A DNA stretch of 64,000 nucleotides. Origin: Opisthorchis felineus (lineage: Eukaryota; Platyhelminthes; Trematoda; Opisthorchiida; Opisthorchiidae). The notes below the pieces were generated by a model, which was given only the letters and a program-made list of their open reading frames with translations, had not been told where the DNA came from and made no database searches. The stretch's first letter is position 1. Each line of letters starts with the position of its first letter. Shown one piece after another: positions 39,501 to 51,500 of this stretch. A program made the translations under genes and the position numbers. The stretch lies in the NCBI GenBank assembly GCA_004794785.1, contig SJOL01009403.1:2343193-2407192 (forward strand). Reading direction: 5' to 3'.

Positions 39501-42500
39501 AATATGTTGTGAAGCCCTTCAAGTTTTCCCGTCCCAGCAATGTTGGCACAAAGGTTGCGAGATAGGGTATCAGCAACGCGGTTATCCGTTCCTGGTCTAT
39601 AGACGACGTTGTAGTTGTACCCTGCCAACTCGATTTTCCACCGTTCGATCTTGTCATTCTTTATTTTACTCTTCTGTTGGTTCCCGTACATAAGAGCGAC
39701 CGAACGTTGATCCGTAATCAGTTTAAAATGTCTCCCGAGGAGATAGTGGCGCCATTCGCGGATCGCTTCGACGATAGCATATGCTTCTTTTTCCACAGCA
39801 GAATGATTTTTCTCGCTTGCAGTCAAGGTCCTGGAGAAAAAGGCGACCGACCGGTTACCCTGGTTCAGGGATGCACCAATAGCGATGTTGGACGCATCAG
39901 TTTCGACGACAAGAGAGATTTTGCAGTCGACCGTAACGACCATCGCATTGTCTAATTCGTGCTTAAGATTCTCGAATGCTGTTCGGACATTCTCCGGAAG
40001 CGGAACTATTTTGTTTTTAACCAATGGATGAATTTTGTCAGAAAACGCCGGTATCCACTGTGAATAGTAGGCGAACAAACCAACGGCTCTTTGCTGGATT
40101 TTCCGTTCTGTGGAATTGGGAGTTCTCTCATAGGGCTCATGCGTTCTGGGTCAGGTTTTGTAATACCTTTGGAGACCTTGTAACCCAAAAGAGTAACCTC
40201 TTCAGTTTCGAAGCTGCTTATTGTGTCGTTCAAAGTAATGTATGTTTTAGTAACGTCGAAAAATTGCGTAAGATTACGGTGGTGTTCAGTTCTCGTCTTA
40301 TCGCATACAGTAACGTTATCAACGTAAGCGAATTTGTCTTTCACCTGTTCAGCTTTGATGATGTTGTTTAACGTTCGTGGGAAACACGCGATCCCGTTTG
40401 TCACTCCGACAGGAATGCGCCGAAACCAGTATAGGTTCCCGCCGGCTTCGAATGCAGTAAACAGCTTATTTGACCCGATTGATGGAACCTGATGCTATGC
40501 ACTCTGGAGGTCCAGTGTACTGTAGACGGTATAGCGTGCGATCGTTTGATCCAGTCATGGTAAAGGATAAGTGTCAAGGTAGGTAAAGCGATTGATGGTC
40601 TGGCTATAGTCTATGACCACGCGTCTCTTGTGGTTCGTATTGCGCGTTACGAGCACTTGCGCTCTCCATGAAGAATTTGAGGCTTCGATTATGCCATCGC
40701 TCAGCACTCGATCTACTTCGGTTAGTGTGAATTTTTCATCTTCCGGTGTAAGACTACAATATTTCGTGGCGATTGGTTTGCAATTTCCAGCAAGATTAGT
40801 GAATAAAGACGGGGATTCCAGTTCCGCGGATGTTACGCCACATACAGTTAGGGTGCCCCGTTGGTCACCGAATGGGATTTCAACTTTATCATATAACCCC
40901 AAAAAGTCATCTGCAAGAAAGACGTTCGCACAGAGGTTCGCTAATACACGAAGTTTTAGCCGTTCGTATGTAGCATCCTTATACTGAATGGACGCAAAGC
41001 AATAACCTTTGGTGGAACATGAACGTATCGTGGACGCCATTGTTATCACAGAATCATGAGCAAATAGTTTCCAGTAATGAGTGTGTAGTACTGATGGAGA
41101 AACGAAACTTCTGGAGCTGCCGCTATCAATAAGAGATCGGACAGCAACGCCGTTCACCAAAATATCTGCTATAGTTTTAGATAGGCAATTGGGAGCAGCG
41201 GCGCAGAATAACGAAGAGATAGAGGAGTCTTGAGCTGAAGCCACGTGATATTTCGAGGTTTTGGATCTACAGACGCGTTGAAAATGCCCAATCTTCCCAC
41301 AACTTTTGCAAACTGCTTCCTTGGCAGGACACCTATTACGAGGGTGCTTGGGGTTCTCACAAGTCTCATGTTTATTGTGTAGCGGCAGAAACCGTTGTTT
41401 CGGCATTAACAGAGAACATGAGGGTAGGCACAGAACAAGTGACAGACTGTCCATATACGTATGATTGTGGTTGTTTTTGTGCAAGTTCGAGAGCTCGGGC
41501 GGCTTCGCGAGCTTTGTCAAGGTCTAATTCATGCCAGGTTAGCATTTCCTCCCGAATGGTGCTTGACTGCAGTTCGTTTATTAAGGCATCTCGGACTGCT
41601 TTGTTTGTATGTTCCACAGCACATTCTGCTTTGATTTTACAGTTTTTAGAAAGTGACTTCAGTTTTTGGATGAACTGGTCAACATCTTGCCCGAGTTCTT
41701 GTCTGTATGTAGCTAGGAGATGGTATGCATACACGATGTTTTTCTGGCGAATATAAAATTTCTCCATTAAGATTATCACAGAATCCTAGTCGCTACATTC
41801 TGCAATGAAGTCACACACTGTATGGTCAGTGTGGCGTACGAGAGTTTCCAGCTTATTTAGACCTTCAGGCTTGATTAATTTGATGCAAGCTTTGAAGATA
41901 CGGAACCAATGAGTCCATCGTTTCGTGGCTTCTGGTGAATGAGTATCAGCGTCAAAAGTCGTGAGTCGGAGAATATGATCCATTTCTTCATTAGACGTTT
42001 AATTTGTTGCGAGAGTCAGTTGTTCCAGTTCGAGAGTAGAAGGAGGACAGAATAGAAGGGTGTAATATACGCATTAATCGTCTAATAACGGTAGTACGTC
42101 AGTTGAAAATATAGAGTGAAAATTACCAGTTAATCATATATGAAAAGTGATTTACATAGTCATGACAGGATTCTCACGAAGCGAGTATACAACTTTCACA
42201 ATATGAAAAATTTGGAATCGTCGAGATCATTTCTTTTTTTTAGGTAGTGCACTGGAACTTACGATGCTCTTGCATTCGCAGCTGAGCTGGAAATATTAGG
42301 CGGAGGATAGTACCGACCCATATGGGCACGCTAAGATTTTCAAAACCTACCTTGGTTGGCGTAAGTTTTTACGGTGTAGCAGTCAGCATCTCTGACTCAC
42401 ATCGCTGACAAAACGCCGAAATGTGACTTACGAAGCGTAAGCAGTTGCTTTCAACCACAATTAACGTTGTGGTATCAGATGAGCTACACCATCCCTGGGT

Positions 42501-45500
42501 CCTGATGAAAAGATCCGTATATAGTGCTCCTTACCAGTGATGAAATATGCGTCGTAAATGCGCCTTTTGCTATACGTGCAATTGTACTCAGCTCGCGTGG
42601 TGCTAGGTATATCCCTCATATATCACATAGCTGCTTTTTTAAACAAGTTTTTCAAAGCGATTACTCTTGTTCTGCGCTTTGATGATAAGTTAGAGTCGTC
42701 CGCAGAATCTGTTCTAACTTTTGAGCTGCTTTTCTTCTTTGTGATTTCCAGAGTTACCGTGATAGTGCACAAAACTTGACAGATTTGGAAAAGACTGATG
42801 AAGGAATCACCTCTCCTGACCCCTCCATTGGTACTGTTTGTGATCTCATTGCATCTAGCCCGGAGTCAAATACATTTGACCAAGAACCCGATCCAGCTGA
42901 GTTACCTTCGAATGAGGATAACTTGGACAATTCTGGTGCGGTTGAAAATGATGATGTCTTTGGTTTGAGTGACGTTCACGTTGAAGATTTCTTAGCGGAC
43001 ACTGCTTCTGTCCAGTCTGTTGATTGCACCTCGGATTCACTGGGAATGGAACAACGTTCAGAATCACCGAAGCCAACTGACATGGTTCAGGATTTGAGAG
43101 CGTTCGGTGTGCTTTTATGTGGGAATCTTCTGAAACAACTACCCACGTCGGCTGAGCCACTCATTCAACAAGTGCTTCGAACGCTCACAATCAATGACAG
43201 CCCTCCTGATCCAAACGCATTTGTTGACGTTGAGGCCAAGGTGAGTAGTGTGTCATATTTGTTGTACTCTAGTCCAATTGGCTCATTCTTCTTGTCATTT
43301 TTAACTAAGCTTAAGGAAAGGCAGCTCCTTGACAGCATATTTTCGAGCCTTTTAGCTGCACCATAAGATTAGCCATGCCTCTTACCATAGACTCATGATG
43401 GAATTGAGAGATTTTTTATTAGCGTTCTCATCATCATCGGCTGTAAACCATATACGGGACAGCTGTAAACCGTGCAGTGTTTACAACTACCACAGTTCCG
43501 TTCGCCGATGGTCTGGGAAAATAGGGGTGAATAGCTGCCTATCGGAGGCAGTGGTAGATGTCGTTGTCGGGTGAATCCAGAAAGGTTGGTGGACTTTTTC
43601 GACGGGGAGATCGGGGGGTGGGGGAAGCTAGGCATTGAAAGTAACAGCTTGGATTCATGCGTTCCATCAAGCGCGTGCCAACTTATCTAACCATTGATGC
43701 GCCTGTATCGGGGTCTCCATCCAGGGAGATGGCAATGACCAGTGCTGATACTGGCTTTCATGCCTTGCTGCTAAGCAACCGCTTGAACTCATGGCTCATT
43801 CCCACCATCCACGTGGTTGTGCGAAAGCGCTCTCCAAGGAAATCGGTTGACCGACATGTGGAGTACGTGGCCAATCCAGCACAGCCTATGAAGTGCTATC
43901 AGTTCATTTATTGTGAGCGAGTCATTTCCTCCGAAAACCATTCGACGTACTTCAGCATTACGATGCGGTGGTCCCACCAGACTTGGGCAGTGCTCCGAAG
44001 ACAAAGACGGTTAGACACTGAAAGTTTTTTTTAACCTCCTCAGCCCAAAGTGGTCGAATTTCTAACCCATATGACAACATTGTGCGCACCGCTACCCTTG
44101 ACTGATGTCACATCTACGCCACAGATAGCGCAGGTTTTGGCCTTTCCGATCCGGATGGAAATATCGTCTTGCTCTGATACCTTGCTTTGCCCGATACCAC
44201 TGGATGTAGTGAACTCACGTGAACTCTTACCGTAGACCTCCACACTTTCGCGGGATTTGGCGTATACCGCTCTACGGAGGGCACCTTTACTCCATAGGTA
44301 CTGCCAGAGTGCCCGACGATCAACAAAATCAAAAGCAGCATTCAAATCAATAAAGGCGACCACTGTTGTTACCTGAATCAATGTCTCTTCCGAAATCTGT
44401 CGGAGAAAATATGTGGTCTTTCCATCTTCTTGCAGGACGGAACTCAGTTTGGCTTCCACGAATCTGCCCCTCTTTGTTTTCAGCCAACTTTTGAAAGATG
44501 AGAACTAATGGCACCAATGCCACGATGATTTTCACATGGTGTTCGCATACCCTTTTTGAAGTCAAAGATGCTTGTTGACGTGTCCCATTCTCCGGGCATT
44601 TTCTGTTCGCTCTATATAGCACCACTCAGTTTTGTTACATGGATAACCAGAAATCATCCGCTTTCTTTGAAGTGGGCTGAATACAGACCGTCAGGTCCTG
44701 GTGCATTCTCACGTTTCAGAAGAGCTATTTCGTGCGTAATTCCTTCTTCCGACCGGCTATTACGATTTACATTCTATTCGCCCGCATGCAGTGTCTCTAG
44801 GTGTTGTTACAGCAGGTCAGCTAAACTGTTTTTCGAAGTGTTCGACCCATCTTTCCAGTCGTCATTTTTGCGAGCGAATTAATGATCCACCTTTTTCACT
44901 TATCGTTTCACCGACCGTTACTTTCCTGTAGCCAGTCGATCGTATTAGTTGGTATAGGGCGCGGCTGTTTCCGGTGGCAAAAGCCTTCTCCATCTCCCGA
45001 GCTTTCAATGTCCACCAGGACTCTTGGTCTTTCCTGAGGCTCCTCACTATTTGGCGTTTGAGGGTTTTGCGTGCGCCGTCGTACTGGCTACCCGCTGGTA
45101 TGGATTTCTAAGCATCACTCAGGACTAGCGATCTCGGCGATATTCAGTGGTCATTCGATTGTACCGGAAAGGTCGGAAAGACAGCACTGAACGCCGATAG
45201 CATAGTTCCCGTCATATTTTGCCGTGCTTTATCCACGTGCTCGCTACCAGTACACGGTTGGTTTACCGTAGAGAGTTGTTGAGCTAGCTCAGATCGATAC
45301 TGTTGAGCTATGATAGTTCTTCGAGGATGGCGGATTGGCGTGATTCTTGCTGACTTGCGACCGCCTGAAGGAAAGCGAACCGTCAGGTGTATTCGTACTA
45401 TGGCGTGATCAGAATCAAGTTGTGTGCCCCAGAAGGAACGGCAGTCTTGAATTGTTGCTCTTCACCGGTGGCTGATAGCCACGTGATTCAGTTGGGTCCA

Positions 45501-48500
45501 TGGTTTATTAGCACTTGGTGACCGCCAGGTTGTGCGGTGCGATAGTTTCTGTGTAAGATTCGTGCTGATCAGAAACAGTTGATGGCAACACATAACTCGA
45601 GGAGTCGCTCTCCGCCGTCTATGTGGCGAGTATCTACTCCGAATCGACTACGCAGATGGGATTCCGTGGAGCTCAGACGACTGAATTAGGCATTCATATC
45701 ACCCACAAGGATGACAATGTCAGTGATTCTTTCTTGGCAAATGAGCTTGGATAACTGTCGATAGAAAGTATCCTTCTCATCATCAGAGCTACAGTTCGTT
45801 GTGGCAAAAGCTGACACTGCAAACAGGCATCGGATTTCATGTCGAGAGGCATTGAGGTTGATTGGACTAGATAACCAGAGGGCGCAAAGACGACTGTTCA
45901 CTTGAATCCAATCCAGTAATGCGTGCTCATCCCTGCGGCTGAGTGTAACTCCCACGCCGAATATTCCACGAGTCGTCATCACCAGACATACGGAGAGTAA
46001 AATGTAAAAAAGCCATTTCATCCTAACCGTTTTACGATGAGTCACTGCGCTTGAGTCTCGTATGTTTGTTTTAGAAACAGCATACATCGACTTCAGAATA
46101 ATAATCGCTCAGCTGTAACACCTTTCCTGTAACCAGCTGCCATGCCACCCGAGGGAAGCACAAGGGCTGAGATTCTGCCAGGTTGCCCAAGCCTATACAG
46201 GAGTAGTCGGAATGCCGGGGTTGGGTTCGAACCACGGACCTTCTGGTCAGTGAAATAAATTTCTACTGTAAACCCTCATGATACACTTAGTGAGTGGTTG
46301 ACGAAACGTGATGGGCTCAGGCTTAACTGTTCTCAAAATGTTGATACCACACCGGAAGCATAGCATCCAAAGGTTTTTGAGGGCTATTTCCCCTCTGGGT
46401 GCACAGTGGCTCTCATCTGACTGCGAACCACTTTTGCGGTCTATCTTGTTGAAGCCAGCAATCCGCTACCATGAGTCATCATTCATCTGTGTGCTCTAAG
46501 ATGGCTACCTTCATCTGGTTACTCGCTCAGGAAGCTCCAAATATCTTAGGCCCTAAGACTCGGGCTTCTCTCCGAAGGGCTCATGATAGATGCTCCCCGG
46601 ACGACTACATCCACCCATCTACGCAACAGTAAGTCATTTATATTCGATAAACGTGATTTTATCTTCCTTCTGTTCCTTCAAAAGCTTACCGAAATGCTGT
46701 CAGACGCACAGTGTTTCGGAGCCTTCAAGAAAAGCAGTCAGTATGTTCAGCTGTTAGCTGAGTTGGATTTACTCAAAGACACGTCAGATCAAGCGGACGC
46801 TCAACCAACACCCGAGTCACAGGCGGTTAATGAGAATACATCAGACAGCTTGTTTGGTCCAGTGCAGTCTGCTTTCGCCGCACAGAATACCTCCAAGTTG
46901 GTTCCGACATCGCTTCCAGTGAGCACTTCGGCAGTGGATTCTTTTTTGAATATTTTCAAAATCAACAGTCCGGATAACGAATCAAGAACTTGTGGTAAGT
47001 CTCGCCATGGGGCTGCTGTTCTTTGTTCTTTGAAACTGTCCAATCGGATGGTTTTAACCCAACGTTTTCGTGTGTTGTGATCTAAATCATTAACGCAGAA
47101 GTTCCTAGAGGCTTTATCGAATAAACGCTAGAGGCCAGAAGTGTTTGGCGGGTACGTTGGGTGAACCTTTCTTAATATGAATGAATGAACCCTACTCAAA
47201 ACTGTGATTGACTTATATCCACTTTACCTTAGGGCCTATGTTTATACAGTACTTTTCATCTGGACAGAAATCACAATCCGAGGGAACGTTTTCATTCATC
47301 CCCATTTTAACCTTTCCCGAGGTGATGTTTCGCAAAAAGCAGCTTTTGCACATAGACTCTATCAATGGGTGCTTACTGTAAATCTGTCCGTCACTCAAAT
47401 AGTTCCAGTGAGATGGCTATCATCTGGGTGGACCAGTAGAACCTTGTTCAACTCACCAGATAGATCTGGCAACAACTCCGGGGTCAGCTTTCAATCAACA
47501 GCAAACACTAAACGATGAGACCTTCCGAATTTGACCCAGTTTTATCAGGTCACACCGACCCAACGAGGATCGAAATATGCTTTGGTTAGAACTGGGGTTG
47601 ACAGTACCTCTGTTATGCTAAAGCCCGGTAAAATCTTAAAAAACTTCGATTTCAATTCAGTTCGACTTGCCAGCTGTTTACTACGTGTTGGTGCAACCCG
47701 TTACTTTCGCTTACTGAAGATAGGGCGGAATGACGGAAAAACAACTATGCGTCGGGTACCATGACCTAAATAGTTCACTGACGTTGATTCGTTTCACTTT
47801 ACTCACGGAGTCGAAAGCTACGCGTTGAGGACGATGGCTTTGATAGACGCACGCCAATGGCTGCGTGGTTGGGTTAATAACCCCTGGTCTGCCCCGTCCC
47901 AAGGTCCCCGTCTGGGAAGACAGCAGTCGTCAACAAGAGCGCGTTTATCGTTGCCTGACCATCATTGTTTGGTTTCCACTCAACATAGGGTGGGTCGAAA
48001 GGAGCTGTACTAGGCATGCAAACCACATGGCATAACCAGCGTTACCTAGGGAGTACGGCAAGCTGGCATACTGCGAGTGAACCACTTCATCCAAGCACCG
48101 TCCGATGTTCCTCAGCGGTCCCATTCCAAAGTCTCCACCAAACCCAGTCGATTCTTCGGACATTCTGACGTCACGTATTGTCCATAAAGTGGTGTGAATC
48201 GTAGCCCTGTTAACTCTGCCCTTGGCGGAAGCTGATGTCACGATGGCGGCTTCCCCATTCATGAAGTGACTCTGTCTTCTGGCAGCCCACAATGACCCAT
48301 GCAGCTGCCCAAAAAAAATCGTTCAGCTGTAACACTCTTTCGGTGCCTAGCTGCCATGCCACCCGAAGGAAGCACGAGTGCTGGGTTACTGCCAGGTTGC
48401 CCAAGCCTAGACAGGGGAAGTCGAGAGGCAGATGTCGGGTTCGAACCACGGACCTTCCGGTCAGTACGTTCGCGCTCTAACCACCGAGCCATCTCGCCAT

Positions 48501-51500
48501 CTCGCCAGCTGCCCAGGTAAATGAATTTTTGTACCACACCAACCAGCTCATTTGTGAATGTGAGGTTTGGCTGTGATTCCACCTGATCTGGGAGTAGCAT
48601 TCTACATCTCACAGTTATAAAGTACCTACCAAAACGTTTCGCCGAATTAGTTAGGTTATTTAAAATGATTTGCATACCCGAAAGATCTGGTCTAAGTAGA
48701 GTCATATAGTCCGCATACTAAAAGTCTAAACGAACACACCGGGGGCATTTTGACTCCATAGTTGTTAGAGTAACATGTCAATAACGAATTTGTAAAGCAA
48801 GGATGACGGGAAAACCCTGCTAGCTGCCATAACCCCGAGTGACAGCTTGCCTCAATCCCGATATTGTCCTCGGGAGTCCATTTAATCGATTATGACTACA
48901 TAAACCACAACGGGTTCAAACGAGGAAAGTGCGATCCGATGTGATTGAGTTTATCCAGAACACACTCGGTTCTCAAATCGAATTCAAAGCAAATAGAACA
49001 GGCATATTATGAAGCTTTCGACGGAAGAGGGCGAGATGGCTCAGTGGTCAGAGCGCGAATTTACTGATCGGAAAGTCCGTGGTTCGAACCCGGCCTCTGC
49101 GTCTCGACTTCCCCTGTCTAGACTTGGGCAACCTTGCAGTATCCAAGCCCTCGTGCTTCCTTCGAGTGGCATTGCAGCTTAGCACCGAAAGGGCGTTACA
49201 GCTGAACGATTATCCTTATTCATTATCCACGGAAGTAAGTTTTAGTGTCATCACAAAACGATTAATTCTTGTTAAAGGTAACACTGGGCATCTTATCAAA
49301 AAATGCTCCAATGTTTATTAAGTTTTTGGTGTATGCATCTGGTCCAAACCTCGAATAATGGTACCATTGCTCACTATAGCTTGTCCTTAGACTGAATGGT
49401 ATCGGTTGAATTAACTGGATGTCTGTCGTTCTTCCTGGCTTATTTAAAAACGCTAGGCAGTTATTCCAACCCGCCTTACTTGTCTAAGCGGAGTTAGGAG
49501 AAAATTCACTCGAATTCAAGAGCAGGGTATCCTCAGTACCTGATCACAACCCACAACGGCTGCGTAACACCGATTGGGTGCCACTACGTGGTTGATAAAT
49601 GTCGATAATAGTCCCTTTTGTCTCGTGAAGTAAGTGGTAGTTTCCACTCTAACCCCCTTTTTTCCGTTTAATACAAACGGTACTTTAGATATTCCCATGT
49701 TTTAGGACCAGCACGCATATAGGATACAGATTCACCTGTTTTTACGCAGCCTTGCGTGATGTGGTAACCTGTATCAGTCATCTGATCCGAGATCTGCAGT
49801 CGCTACTCATACCTGTTCAACCGTCTTGTGTCGCCACGAAGCATCTCCCTGTAATTCTGTCGTATGTTAGTTTTTATGTACGAATTGAGCATACTCCGCA
49901 TACTTAAACTGCAGGAGATTCGGAGGATGAATATCACCCGGGTGCAGCGGCCTAGCATATCAAACGTTTTTTTCGAGAAGGCATGGGACACAACCTGGCT
50001 TACCGATTCAACCACCTTCACATCGCTCACGCACGCTTCACTACTGTTCTGGTCCGGAAAATCGGAACTACTTCCCCACATTTTGGTCCAGCTCGTCAGT
50101 TGCTGCCTTTGTACACCAAACACCGCTATCTGTTCTCATATGTCAACTTCGTCAAAGACATCACAAGTGTTCCTGCGCAAGTCGGTGGAATAACCACTGT
50201 GCGCACCGTGCCACACCATTCCAATAGTTTCGTGCCAAACACTGATTTCCGAAGGATTTGAGTCTATTTTACGCTTCCGTATTTCTGTCGGTTACTCTGT
50301 TGGCTTTCACTCCACTCACCATCCGAAACTGGCCACTCGAGTTATGGTTTATGGTTATTGGGATCTGGGCCTATGCTTCCTATTGTGAGTGGAGTGACTG
50401 GCAAAACAAGTCCACGTTGGACAGATCGATCACACGGTTGTCAATCGGGCACGTTCCGCCATAGGTGACCGCCGCTTATGTTCAATCCTCGAGAAAAAAG
50501 TTAGCGAACCAATTTGATTTATCTTGTCTGTGTGGATGCACTCGTTGTGTGGCCCACTAAACCAATCATGCGTTGAGAAGTAATAACCTCAGTCCACTGT
50601 GCGCTTCCCTTCGAGGGCTTGTTCAACCCCTCCACAAGTCGCATGCGCAATGGTGTTGCTGTCCGACAAAGTGAAAATATGGCTCCGTTACCCCATTCAA
50701 GCTGGCGTTTTGTTGAGTGATAAGCCCGCGCATTGATATTATGTGACTTCGTTTGACTGCTGACGGCGCTCCGTATTCGCACAATGGAATTGAATTTTTG
50801 AAAGCTACGACGTGTCCCTGATGGACTAAAACAGACAGGCAGTTGAGTTCAGAATACTAGTCCAAACCTTTGAGCCCCATCTAGGCATCCCGCAGTCCCA
50901 GTGATGCTAGGAAATTATTCCACCAGAATTTTTCCGTCGCAGGTATGATTGCTTCAGTCGACAATGAAATTTGGTGAGCTGCGAAAATATGAACGTAGGT
51001 TAGGATGGTTTTTGGTTTGAGCACATACGCAATAAAATGCAGCATCTTCGCATAAGAAGTTTTATTTCACTCTCAAGGGTTTTGCAGAAAAAAGCATTGT
51101 GCGTCCAAGGCGCGGCCTGCTGACTCGAGGTCGTCAAGCTGGCAGGTCCAACGGCTTTACGAGTTTTCTGTTAGTCTCCTCAAGGCCACGGTGAGAAGGC
51201 CAATCTGTGCTGAACAAAGGCACAGTAAACATTTCAAACATGGTCTAATACTGGCGCACGTATAGTGTACCGGTCCACTTTGTCCGCTAGTCCCACCTTG
51301 TTCGCCAGTTTTGTATTGCTAGATGGTCCACATAACACACCCGCGGTTCCAAGCAAAATTTGGAGGTGGCGGACCAGAAGTGCATTGTAGTGTCAGTAAG
51401 ACCGGCGCAGAAAAAAACAAGATTGTAAACATTGTCTGGTTAGTTAGGTATCGGCATCGGACATCCAAGGGCATACGCTGTTGTATCAGTCTTTCTGCTG

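Larger units (their letters stand above)
38208..42167 (-). mobile_element. complete but inactive Ty3/gypsy-type LTR retrotransposon
   Basis: A 3960-bp element on the minus strand, bounded by two short LTRs (42005-42167 is the 5' LTR, 38208-38362 the 3' LTR) that start TG and end CA. It is flanked by the 5-bp duplication GGATT (38203-38207 and 42168-42172). Internal order is gag with zinc knuckle, protease, reverse transcriptase, RNase H, integrase, which is Ty3/gypsy order. A purine-rich AAGGTGGGGTGAA precedes the 3' LTR. The LTRs differ by many substitutions and indels, so the insertion is old. Stops, frame changes and a mutated RT catalytic motif make it non-functional. No primer binding site could be matched. 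Confidence 0.92.
37335..42751 (+). other. intron 12 of the SNX13-like gene, carrying a gypsy element
   Basis: A 5.4 kb intron, of which about 4.0 kb is one antisense LTR retrotransposon (38208-42167). The flanks (37335-38207 and 42168-42751) hold no feature I can name. Confidence 0.8.
43241..46684 (+). other. intron 13 of the SNX13-like gene
   Basis: A 3.4 kb intron almost filled by an antisense RTE-like LINE (43425-46095) and a SINE fragment (46103-46253). Confidence 0.8.

Noticed and set aside
39677..40371. Plus-strand frames of 92 and 115 codons
   Set aside because: They are antisense shadows of the gypsy RNase H and reverse transcriptase.
43657..44034. 125-codon + frame at the 3' side of LINE copy A
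   Set aside because: It is an antisense shadow of the LINE C-terminal region, which carries the recognisable motif on the minus strand.
48299..48520. 73-codon + frame and similar frames at 32221 and 34081
   Set aside because: They are translations of the SINE body and recur wherever the SINE occurs. They are not protein genes.
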